Below, in pieces: positions 45,294 to 52,600 of a DNA stretch of 64,000 nt. The stretch is taken from the NCBI GenBank assembly GCA_964384625.1, contig CAYLNH010000002.1, forward strand, positions 1 to 64,000, written 5' to 3'. The notes under the pieces were generated by a model, which saw only the letters and a list, made by a program, of their open reading frames with translations, was not told where the DNA came from and searched no databases. Source of the stretch: CAYLNH01 sp964384625 (GTDB lineage: Bacteria; Verrucomicrobiota; Lentisphaeria; JABSQK01). Position 1 is the stretch's first letter, and each line of letters starts with the position of its first letter. The translations under genes and the position numbers were made by a program.

Positions 45294-46427
45294 TTACCGG
45301 GCGTCGGCAGCGTTTTGTTTGCGCGGGATTTCCATTGCTGAAAACGGCAGGACTTCCGGAGCCACATAACTCTCGAGATCATCTTCCGTGATCAAGGTCA
45401 GGTCCTGCCCGCTGACTTCGATGTTGCCGAAGACCCGGGATTTGATGACGGCGGCGCCGAGGATGACGAAGACCAGCGCGACGACGGCGGCCATGGCCAG
45501 GCTGTAGCGCTTGAGGTTGCGCTCGGATTTCACCGGGTGCGAGGCCTTTTTGCGGCGCTTCGGTTTCTTCTCTTTCGCCTTTTCTTTGCCCTTCGCCTGC
45601 GGTTTGTCGGCCGCAGCCGGGGCGTCACCGGCCGGCGAGGCATCGGCTGCAGGTTCCTCGCGGGCGGCCGCCGGTCTGGGATCGGCCATGCGGGCCTCGT
45701 ACTCCGCGACCAGTTCCTCATGGGGCAGGCCGTAACGGCGGGCCAGCGTTTTGAGATAGGATTTCACATAGATCGCCGCCAGCGGCAGATTATCGAAGTC
45801 CTCGGCTTCGAGGGCCTTGATGTAGTCGGCACTGATGCGTGTGTCTTCGGCGACCTGGGCAATGCTCAGGCCGCGGGATTCCCGGGCCTCGGCGAGTTTG
45901 CCGCCGAGACTGTCGGCCGGGGCGGCGGCGGCGGTTTCCAGGCGATCGGTCTTCGGCGTGGCCGCGACCGGGTCGGGGCGTTTGTCGAGAATGATCGTGC
46001 CGTTGTCGTCCGGCTCCTCAATCGGTGTCGCTTCCGGCGCCGCAGCCGGCTCGGCGTCCGGTGCCCGGGTATTCGTGACGATCTGCGTGTCGGGCTCCTC
46101 CGCGTCCGCCGGTTCCTGGGTCAGTCGCAGTTTGGGTTTGGGGATCTCCGCCGGTGTCTCCACGGCGTCGACCTGGGGTTCGGGTTTTTCCAGCTTGATC
46201 TTGAGCTGGGGTTCGGGAGTGACGTCCGGCGTTTGGTTTTCCATCGCGGGCTCCTCGGTTTTGATGGCTTCCTCAAGGGAAACATTCTGCTTGGCGGCGG
46301 CCGGTTCCAGTACGGCTTCCGGCGCCGGTGTGGGTTCGTTCTGAGCCGCGGCCGAGCCGAGTGTCCAACTCAGTCCCAGGCGCTGCTGGCGCGGCCCACG
46401 ATCCGGTGTCGATTCGGTTTGGCTCAT
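45294..46427 (-). CDS. RodZ-like protein with long N-terminal extension
   Basis: A 377-residue protein. The first 170 residues are low-complexity, acidic and Pro-rich. A RodZ-type helix-turn-helix domain follows at 174-243 (GGKLAEARESRGLSIAQVAEDTRIS and KALEAEDFDNLP). A Lys-rich linker leads to a single membrane helix at 309-329, and about 45 residues remain outside. In E. coli RodZ the HTH is at the N-terminus and binds MreB, and the periplasmic part is larger. Position between ftsK and lnt supports a cell-division or envelope role. Confidence 0.8.
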   Translation of the reverse strand: MSQTESTPDRGPRQQRLGLSWTLGSAAAQNEPTPAPEAVLEPAAAKQNVSLEEAIKTEEPAMENQTPDVTPEPQLKIKLEKPEPQVDAVETPAEIPKPKLRLTQEPADAEEPDTQIVTNTRAPDAEPAAAPEATPIEEPDDNGTIILDKRPDPVAATPKTDRLETAAAAPADSLGGKLAEARESRGLSIAQVAEDTRISADYIKALEAEDFDNLPLAAIYVKSYLKTLARRYGLPHEELVAEYEARMADPRPAAAREEPAADASPAGDAPAAADKPQAKGKEKAKEKKPKRRKKASHPVKSERNLKRYSLAMAAVVALVFVILGAAVIKSRVFGNIEVSGQDLTLITEDDLESYVAPEVLPFSAMEIPRKQNAADAR

Positions 46428-46442
46428 GGTTCGGTCCCTGGT

Positions 46443-48788
46443 TTAGTCTTCCGTATTGCTGTCCGTGTCGGCGTCCTCGCCGTCGTCCTCGCCGATCTCC
46501 AGACCGACATCTTCGGCGGACACCAGGATTTCGCGCGGCGCCGTGCCGATCTGCGGGCCGACAACCCCGCGGCGCTCCAGTTCCTCGATGATGATGGACG
46601 CTTTGTTGTAGCCGATGCGCAGACTGCGCTGGATATAACTGGTGGTGGCCCGGCGGTCGCGCATGATGATCTCGATCGCCTGCTGGATGAGCGCCTCTTC
46701 CTTCTCGGTGAAACCGCCGTCGCCCGGGGCGCCGCCGCCGCCGCCGCTGCCGCCGGAGTTCTCTTTGAACTTGAAAATGTCTTCGGCATACTCGGCTTCC
46801 GCCTGGCCGCCGACAAAGTCGACGACGCGTTCGATCTCGTCGTCGTTCACCAGACAGCCCTGGACGCGCGCCAGTTTCGAACCGCTCGGCGCCTTGAACA
46901 GCATGTCGCCGCGGCCCAGAAGCATCTCGGCGCCTTTGCCGTCGATGATCGTCCGGGAATCCGTGACCGACGTCACCTGGAACGCGATGCGGGTCGGGAA
47001 GTTCGCTTTGATGACGCCGGTGATGATGTTGACCGACGGCCGCTGCGTGGCGATGACCGCGTGGATGCCCACGGCCCGGGCCATCTGGGCGATGCGCGCC
47101 AGCAGAGTCTCCACTTCCTGCTTGGCCGTCATCATGATGTCCGCCAACTCGTCGATGACAATGACGATATACGGCAGCTTGTCCGGGATCGGATTGTCGT
47201 CGTCGTCGAGCACCGGTTCGGCCGGCAGCTTGCGGGCATTGAAGGAGGCGATGTTGCGGACGCCGACTTTTGACAGGACCTTGTAGCGGTACTCCATCTG
47301 GTTGACGGCCCAGTTGAGCGCGAGCGGCACCTTCTTGACGTCATTGACCACGGGGGTCACCAGATGGGGCAGGTTGCTGTAGGGCGTGAACTCGACGACC
47401 TTCGGGTCCACCAGGATCATCTTCAGTTCGTCCGGGCGGAAGCGGTAGAGAAGACTCATGATCAGCGTATTGATGCAGACCGATTTACCACTGCCGGTGG
47501 CGCCGGCGATGAGCAGGTGCGGAGCCCGGGCCAGGTCGAGGATGACCGGCTTGCCGTCGATGCTTTTGCCCAGACAGATCGGCAGGGCGGTCTTGGTCCC
47601 GCGCCAGGCCGAACTCTGCAGAATTTCGCGTAGGTGGACCTGCGACGCCTTCGTATTGGGGACTTCGATGCCGACGGAATCCCGGCCCGGGATCGGCGTC
47701 AGAATGCGCAGGCTTTCGGCCTTGAGGTTCATGGCGATGTTGTTCTGCAGGGAACTGATGCGTTCCACTTTGACGCCGGGTGCGGGCTTGATTTCGAAAA
47801 GCGTTACGCGCGGACCGCACGTGGCTTCGCCGACCGAGGCGTCGATGCCGAAGCTCTCCAGCGTCTGCTGCAGGCACTGTTTCTTGGCGTTGAGTTCGCG
47901 CGGGTCGAACAGCGAGGTGCGGGCCGGCAGTTCATTGAGCAATTTGATGCTGGGCAGCCGGAAATTGGCGTAGGGGTTGCCGTCTTTGCGGGGCGGCCGG
48001 TCGTCGGCTTTGGCGGCGGGTTTGACGGCTGCCACAGGCTGTTTGACGGGGGCCGGCCGGGGCTCGGGCTCGGGTTCGGGTTCGGGCTCGGGTTCCTGAT
48101 AGGCCGGTTCGTAGTCGACCGTCGGGGCCTGGGGCTTGTAGGTATAGGTGCGGTGCGAGACCCAGGCCTCCTGGGCCCAGGCCAGCAGATTGCGGCTGTG
48201 TTCCTGCCAGTCAAAAAACCAGATAACCACAAGCCCGAGCAGCATCATCGTTACGGTGATGATGATGGAACCGACCGGATTGACGACGTAGGACATCCAG
48301 CCGCCGGGGTAGAGCTCGGTGGCGGGCGCGCAGAACCGCTGCCCGATCACACCGCCGGGTGTCTGACTCAGATTCAGATCGGACGTCCAGTTCGGCAGCA
48401 GGTCCGGAAAGATGCCGATGAACATGGCGCAGCCCCAACTGAACAGCAGCAGGCCGAGGAAATAGCTGAACCGGATATTTCGGACGCCGCGGCCCAGCAG
48501 CCGGACGCCGACGCAAAGCAGGGCCAGAAGCAGACTGGGAAAGACGGCCAGACCAATACTGGAGAAGGCGCCCGCGGCAAACCAGGCGCCGAAGCGCCCG
48601 ATCCAATTCTGGATGTTGCTCGACGGGCTGAAACCGCCGTGCAGAATCTGCGTATCCTGTGGATCATACGAGACGACCGACAGACACGCCAGCAACACAA
48701 GCACCAGCACAACGCCCCGAATCAGGTAGCGCCCGATGATGACGTGGGTTTGTGTTTTTGCCGTGTCCTTCTTGTCTTTCTCGGCCAT
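46443..48788 (-). CDS. ftsK: DNA translocase FtsK/SpoIIIE
   Basis: A 781-residue protein that pumps DNA during division. Four N-terminal membrane helices (about 20-220) precede a short linker with an EP repeat. The motor shows Walker A AGATGSGKS and Walker B IVIVIDELAD. A glycine run links to the C-terminal winged-helix gamma domain (EALIQQAIEIIMRDRRATTSYIQRSLRIGYNKA) that reads polar DNA sequences. ATG 48788 is preferred over GTG 48794 because GGAAGG then has proper spacing. It leads the ftsK - rodZ-like - lnt cluster. Confidence 0.96.
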   Translation of the reverse strand: MAEKDKKDTAKTQTHVIIGRYLIRGVVLVLVLLACLSVVSYDPQDTQILHGGFSPSSNIQNWIGRFGAWFAAGAFSSIGLAVFPSLLLALLCVGVRLLGRGVRNIRFSYFLGLLLFSWGCAMFIGIFPDLLPNWTSDLNLSQTPGGVIGQRFCAPATELYPGGWMSYVVNPVGSIIITVTMMLLGLVVIWFFDWQEHSRNLLAWAQEAWVSHRTYTYKPQAPTVDYEPAYQEPEPEPEPEPEPRPAPVKQPVAAVKPAAKADDRPPRKDGNPYANFRLPSIKLLNELPARTSLFDPRELNAKKQCLQQTLESFGIDASVGEATCGPRVTLFEIKPAPGVKVERISSLQNNIAMNLKAESLRILTPIPGRDSVGIEVPNTKASQVHLREILQSSAWRGTKTALPICLGKSIDGKPVILDLARAPHLLIAGATGSGKSVCINTLIMSLLYRFRPDELKMILVDPKVVEFTPYSNLPHLVTPVVNDVKKVPLALNWAVNQMEYRYKVLSKVGVRNIASFNARKLPAEPVLDDDDNPIPDKLPYIVIVIDELADIMMTAKQEVETLLARIAQMARAVGIHAVIATQRPSVNIITGVIKANFPTRIAFQVTSVTDSRTIIDGKGAEMLLGRGDMLFKAPSGSKLARVQGCLVNDDEIERVVDFVGGQAEAEYAEDIFKFKENSGGSGGGGGAPGDGGFTEKEEALIQQAIEIIMRDRRATTSYIQRSLRIGYNKASIIIEELERRGVVGPQIGTAPREILVSAEDVGLEIGEDDGEDADTDSNTED

Positions 48789-49187
48789 GTTCACCTTCCT
48801 TCGGATTGGTCTGTCACGTCAATTGCACGGACAGGCGGAGATTTTCCGCCAAAGGAAAGCTCAGGGGCAGAAGTTCGGAAAGCAAGCTTTCACCGCCCAT
48901 GCCGGAACGGTCTGGGACCGATCCACAGCAATGGCGTGAACAGCCTGGTGGCAGGCGCGCAACCTTCTTGCCTCCATGAGGTTGCGTTATCTTGCCTCCT
49001 TTCTTGTGCCTCCCGGTGCAGGCCATTCCCGACGACGGCAGCAACCGCTGCCTGACGGGGATGGAGTGCACACGACGACCAACCACGCAAATGGTTGATC
49101 CGGAAGAGCCTCCTTTTTCCTCCTGAATCTAATTTATCATTTCACATTCTTGATTTTTAGCGTAATCCAGGAAATTATAGGAAAATT
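48789..49187. other. Divergent intergenic region, ftsK / PMI-like gene
   Basis: This 399-base gap between divergent genes holds no convincing coding sequence. A small hairpin GGCGGA-gattt-TCCGCC lies at 48834-48850. The last 80 bases are AT-rich, unlike the surroundings, and probably carry the promoter of the gene at 49188. No clean consensus promoter could be assigned. Confidence 0.5.
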
Positions 49188-50168
49188 ATGAAACCGGATC
49201 TCTACCCGATATGCTTTGCCGCGGTTGATTGCAGCCGAGACTGGGGCGGAGACCTGTTGCGGGACTTCTATGGGTTAAGTTCGGGGCAGGTAGCCGAATC
49301 CTATCAGTTGCTTGACGACGGCGACCGTCAGTCCGTGGTGACCAATGGTCCCCTGGCAGGCACGACGCTGCAGGATTTGACGCGGCAGGGTGCGGCCTAC
49401 GTTGGCCGCACGGCTCGGCCGCTGCCGCGCTTTCCGCTGCGCGTGAAGTTTTTCGCCACGAGCAAGCCGATTGCGCTGCAGCTCCACCCCGCGGAAGGCT
49501 GCCGCGGCGTCCCGGCGGCCGCCGGGCAGACCAAGTTCTGGCATGTGGTCGGGGCGTCGCCGGAAGCGCGGATCTGGGCGGAACTGAAAGGCAGCAGCAC
49601 GCAGCAGCAGGTCGTGTCCCGCTTCGGCACCGCCGAGTTCTATACCTTGCTCTGGGAGTTCGAGGCGAGCCCCGGCGACAGCTACTACCTGCCGACCGGC
49701 CGCATCCACGGTCTCAGCGCCGGCAACGTGATCCTCGCGATCGAACAGAATGCGGGCAGCAGCTATGTGTTGCCGAGTGACGGGATGCCGGAGGACCCGG
49801 CAGCGACCCCCGTGGGCGATCCGGAGACCGCGCGCGACCTGATTAATTTCAAGGATCGCACCATGCCCCGGATCCGCGCGGAGTCCGGCGTCGTCAGCCG
49901 CAACCGCAAACTGCCGCTGCTGCTGAACTGCCCCAAATTCACCGTTGAGGAAATCCGGTTGGTGGCCGAACTGCACGATCGGGTCACGCCGAATTCCTGC
50001 CATCTGCTGGTCGCCGTGGACGTGCCGCTGACAGTGACGGCGGGGGGGGTCAGCGAGGTCCTGCAGCCGGGGCGGCTGTGTCTGCTGCCGGCCGGGCTGT
50101 CCGGGTATTACACCATTGAACCGGAACGTCCGGGCACTGTCATCCGCGCGGCGCATCGCGCTTTCTGA
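49188..50168 (+). CDS. Phosphomannose isomerase-like cupin protein, key residues altered
   Basis: A 326-residue protein of the type I mannose-6-phosphate isomerase (ManA) family by layout: DWGGDLL start, FPLRVKFFATSKPIALQLHP (Gln98, His100) and YLPTGRIHGLSAGNVILAIEQNAGSSY (His174). However, the metal-ligand Glu expected in the GKTE-type motif is Lys116 in GQTKFW, and the catalytic Arg after the Tyr of the TYR-type motif is Val. This may be a noncatalytic or altered-specificity member. The nearby mtlD gene 13 kb away shows hexose phosphate metabolism in general. GGAAAAT precedes the ATG. Confidence 0.78.
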   Translation: MKPDLYPICFAAVDCSRDWGGDLLRDFYGLSSGQVAESYQLLDDGDRQSVVTNGPLAGTTLQDLTRQGAAYVGRTARPLPRFPLRVKFFATSKPIALQLHPAEGCRGVPAAAGQTKFWHVVGASPEARIWAELKGSSTQQQVVSRFGTAEFYTLLWEFEASPGDSYYLPTGRIHGLSAGNVILAIEQNAGSSYVLPSDGMPEDPAATPVGDPETARDLINFKDRTMPRIRAESGVVSRNRKLPLLLNCPKFTVEEIRLVAELHDRVTPNSCHLLVAVDVPLTVTAGGVSEVLQPGRLCLLPAGLSGYYTIEPERPGTVIRAAHRAF

Positions 50169-50174
50169 AGGGGG

Positions 50175-50699
50175 TCACCAGACTTCCGTGATATCCCGCA
50201 CGATCTCTTTGGCGGCTTCGTGCAGGGCCTGGCGCATCCCGTCCCGCTTCGCGATTTCCAGGTCCAGCAGGTCGTTGTACTCGGCCGTCCCCTTGGCAAC
50301 GCGTTTCTTGACCTTCGTCTTGCCGTCGGCCGCAGACAGCTTGACGGCGTACTCGACTTCGACCGTAACGCGGAAGATGCTGGTGGTGTAGACCTCCTGG
50401 TCCGGGTCGTTGGACTGCAGTTTGCGTGAGCCGGCGGAGCTGTTCTTGTAGGCGATCACGCGCGCCTGCAGGACGCCGTCCGCCCGGGAGCGCGGCACCA
50501 GCCGGAGCGAGCCGTCGGTGACAATGCGATTGCGGATCAGCGAGTCGGCTTCGATGCCGAGGCGCGGTTCGTCCGTCAGGTTTTCAACCTTGGCCACGGC
50601 GATGGTCTGCAGCTCGGGATTGGTGATCGGTCCCAGGCGGTAGCCGAGGCAGCCGGCGAGCAGGAAAAACGGTAGAATGGCCAGCAGTGTCCGGCTCAT
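50175..50699 (-). CDS. lptE: LptE-like LPS-assembly lipoprotein
   Basis: A 174-residue lipoprotein. The signal peptide ends in LLAGC with Cys17 as the lipid anchor. The mature start CLGYRLGPI and alpha/beta pattern with IAVAKVENLTDEPRLG and an extended basic middle fit LptE, the plug of LptD that delivers lipopolysaccharide to the cell surface. Length is close to E. coli LptE. It overlaps the TPR gene by 4 bases. Assignment rests on pattern and lipobox. The family is weakly conserved. Confidence 0.8.
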   Translation of the reverse strand: MSRTLLAILPFFLLAGCLGYRLGPITNPELQTIAVAKVENLTDEPRLGIEADSLIRNRIVTDGSLRLVPRSRADGVLQARVIAYKNSSAGSRKLQSNDPDQEVYTTSIFRVTVEVEYAVKLSAADGKTKVKKRVAKGTAEYNDLLDLEIAKRDGMRQALHEAAKEIVRDITEVW

Positions 50700-51679
50700 G
50701 GTGCGGTGTCCGCGTTGCCGTTGCCGCCGGTTTCGGCGTCGGTTTCGTCGAAGCGGTAGGGCGGCAGTTTCGGAATGCCGAGCAGGCGCGCTTCGGCCAG
50801 GGCCGCCCGCTCGGGGAAGCCGGCGGCGACTGCTTCCAGGTACCGTCGGGCGGCACGCGGCCGATTGGTTACCGGTTCGCGGTAGAACCCGCCCAGGAAC
50901 ATCAGGTGGTCGCCTTCGATTTCGCGGCCGTCGGCGATGAGGCGTTCCGCCTGTTTCAGGCTTTTGCTCTCCGGGTGCAGGCGCCGGAGCAGCTCGGTTT
51001 CATGCCGGGCCCGCCGCAGATTCAGAGCATCCCCTTCCGAGCGCGCCGCTTCGACGACCAGAACGGTAATCAGCTTGAGCCGGGCTTTCGGCGCCAACTC
51101 GTGATCGGGGTAGCGCGTGAGAAACAGTTCGAGCCACTCCTTGCCGCGTTCGCGGCCGTCGCGCCGGCGCAGCTCGATCAGTGCGCGGCGGTACAATGAC
51201 GGCGGCGCCGTCCGGCTGTACGGCGCAGTTTGCCAGATGTGGTCGTAGGCCCGGGCGGCTTCTTTGGTGTGTGAAAACAGGCCGAGGAAATAGCGTTTGC
51301 CATCCAGATACTCCGCTGCGATCTTGTACTCCGTGGCGAGCGCGGCGTGAAACGGGATGTAGTTCGCGTAGTAGGTGATGGCCTGTCGGAGGGTCTTGGC
51401 GGCATCAGGGTAGCGGCCGCGATGGTAGCGGCACATGCCCATGCCGTACAGTGCCAGCCCCTTGTTCTGCAGGCGCCTGGCGCCGCGGTAGATCCGCTTG
51501 AAGTTCTGCTCGGCAGTCGCGTACCGGCCGCGCTCGAAGTAGACTTCTGCCCGCAGCGTCAGCTGGTTGATCCCGGCGGCTTCATGGACCCAACGCCAGG
51601 CCGGCGAATTCGGCGCCGCACCGGCGCCGAGGGCCAGCAGCAGCAGAGCCGCCGTCAGTCGTTGGGTCCAGGTCGCCAT
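50696..51679 (-). CDS. Secreted TPR-repeat protein
   Basis: A 327-residue protein with an N-terminal signal peptide (cleavage near Ala22) and no lipobox. Several tetratricopeptide-like helical pairs follow: RAEVYFERGRYATAEQNFKRIY, ALYGMGMCRYHRGRYPDAAKTLRQAI and the LELFLTRYPDHELAPKARLKL unit that resembles BamD-type repeats. It is probably a periplasmic scaffold. Between purC and lptE with tight spacing, a role in outer-membrane assembly is plausible but not shown. Confidence 0.82.
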   Translation of the reverse strand: MATWTQRLTAALLLLALGAGAAPNSPAWRWVHEAAGINQLTLRAEVYFERGRYATAEQNFKRIYRGARRLQNKGLALYGMGMCRYHRGRYPDAAKTLRQAITYYANYIPFHAALATEYKIAAEYLDGKRYFLGLFSHTKEAARAYDHIWQTAPYSRTAPPSLYRRALIELRRRDGRERGKEWLELFLTRYPDHELAPKARLKLITVLVVEAARSEGDALNLRRARHETELLRRLHPESKSLKQAERLIADGREIEGDHLMFLGGFYREPVTNRPRAARRYLEAVAAGFPERAALAEARLLGIPKLPPYRFDETDAETGGNGNADTAP

Positions 51680-51699
51680 CGGATCGTCGTCCTGCCGCT

Positions 51700-52599
51700 T
51701 CAGAGTTTGCTGCCGGTCAACTGCTCGAATGCCTTGAGGTAGATCTCGCGGGTGCGTTCCACCACCTCAGGGATCAGTTCCGGGCCCGGCGCCGTTTTGT
51801 CCCAATCCAGCGTCTCGAGCCAGTCGCGGACATATTGCTTGTCCAGGCTCGGCGGGTTCTTGCCGGGTTCATAGGATTCAGCCGGCCAGAAACGGCTGGA
51901 ATCGCAGGTCAATACCTCGTCGATCAGGATCAATTCGTCGTCTAAAAAGCCGAACTCGAATTTCGTGTCGGCGATGATGATGCCGCGGTCGCGGGCGAAG
52001 TCCGCGGCTTTGGTGTAGATCTCCAGCGTGTGGTCACGGAGCTTTGCGGCGGTTTCGGCGCCGACGATTTCCACGGTGCGGGCGTAGGAGATGTTCTCAT
52101 CGTGGTTGCCGGCCTCGGCCTTGGTCGCCGGGGTGAAGAGCGGTTTGTCGAGCTTGTCGGCGATCGAGTAGCCGCGGCGCAATTCGATGCCGCAGACCTT
52201 GCCGGTCTTCTGGTAGTCTTTCCAGCCGGAGCCGATGAGATAGCCGCGGGCGACGCATTCGACCAGGCACGGTTCGCACTTCTTCACCAGCATGGAGCGT
52301 TTCTCCAGGTCTTTGGCGTACGGCTGCAGCTTGTCCGGGAAGTCCTTGACGTCCGTGGCGATGACATGGTTGGGCATCCAGTCGAGCCACTCGAACCAGA
52401 ACGCCGCCATCGAGGTCAACACCTTGCCTTTGTCCGGGATGCCGTTCGGCATGACCACGTCGAACGCGCTCAGGCGGTCGCTGGCGACCAGCAGCAGGCT
52501 GTCACCCAGATCGTAGATATCACGGACCTTGCCGCGTTTCGGTTCCCCCAACTCGGGAATCGCTGTGGTGATCAGTGCTCCATTGCCGTCGTACTGCAT
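51700..52599 (-). CDS. purC: Phosphoribosylaminoimidazole-succinocarboxamide synthase
   Basis: A 299-residue SAICAR synthase that joins aspartate to CAIR with ATP in purine synthesis. The start RGKVRDIYDLGDSLLLVASDRLSAFDVVMPNGIPDKG is diagnostic, and ECVARGYLIGSGWKDY and IIIADTKFEFG, followed by LILIDEVLTCDSSRFWPAESY, complete the family motifs. Length suits the longer yeast-like class. One base separates it from the RNase E/G stop, so it is in the fmt - RNase - purC operon. Confidence 0.97.
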   Translation of the reverse strand: MQYDGNGALITTAIPELGEPKRGKVRDIYDLGDSLLLVASDRLSAFDVVMPNGIPDKGKVLTSMAAFWFEWLDWMPNHVIATDVKDFPDKLQPYAKDLEKRSMLVKKCEPCLVECVARGYLIGSGWKDYQKTGKVCGIELRRGYSIADKLDKPLFTPATKAEAGNHDENISYARTVEIVGAETAAKLRDHTLEIYTKAADFARDRGIIIADTKFEFGFLDDELILIDEVLTCDSSRFWPAESYEPGKNPPSLDKQYVRDWLETLDWDKTAPGPELIPEVVERTREIYLKAFEQLTGSKL

Positions 52600-52600
52600 G

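Noticed and set aside
43233..45341. A 702-codon plus-strand open frame opposite lnt
   Set aside because: Lnt has its full catalytic triad on the minus strand. The plus translation is low-complexity.
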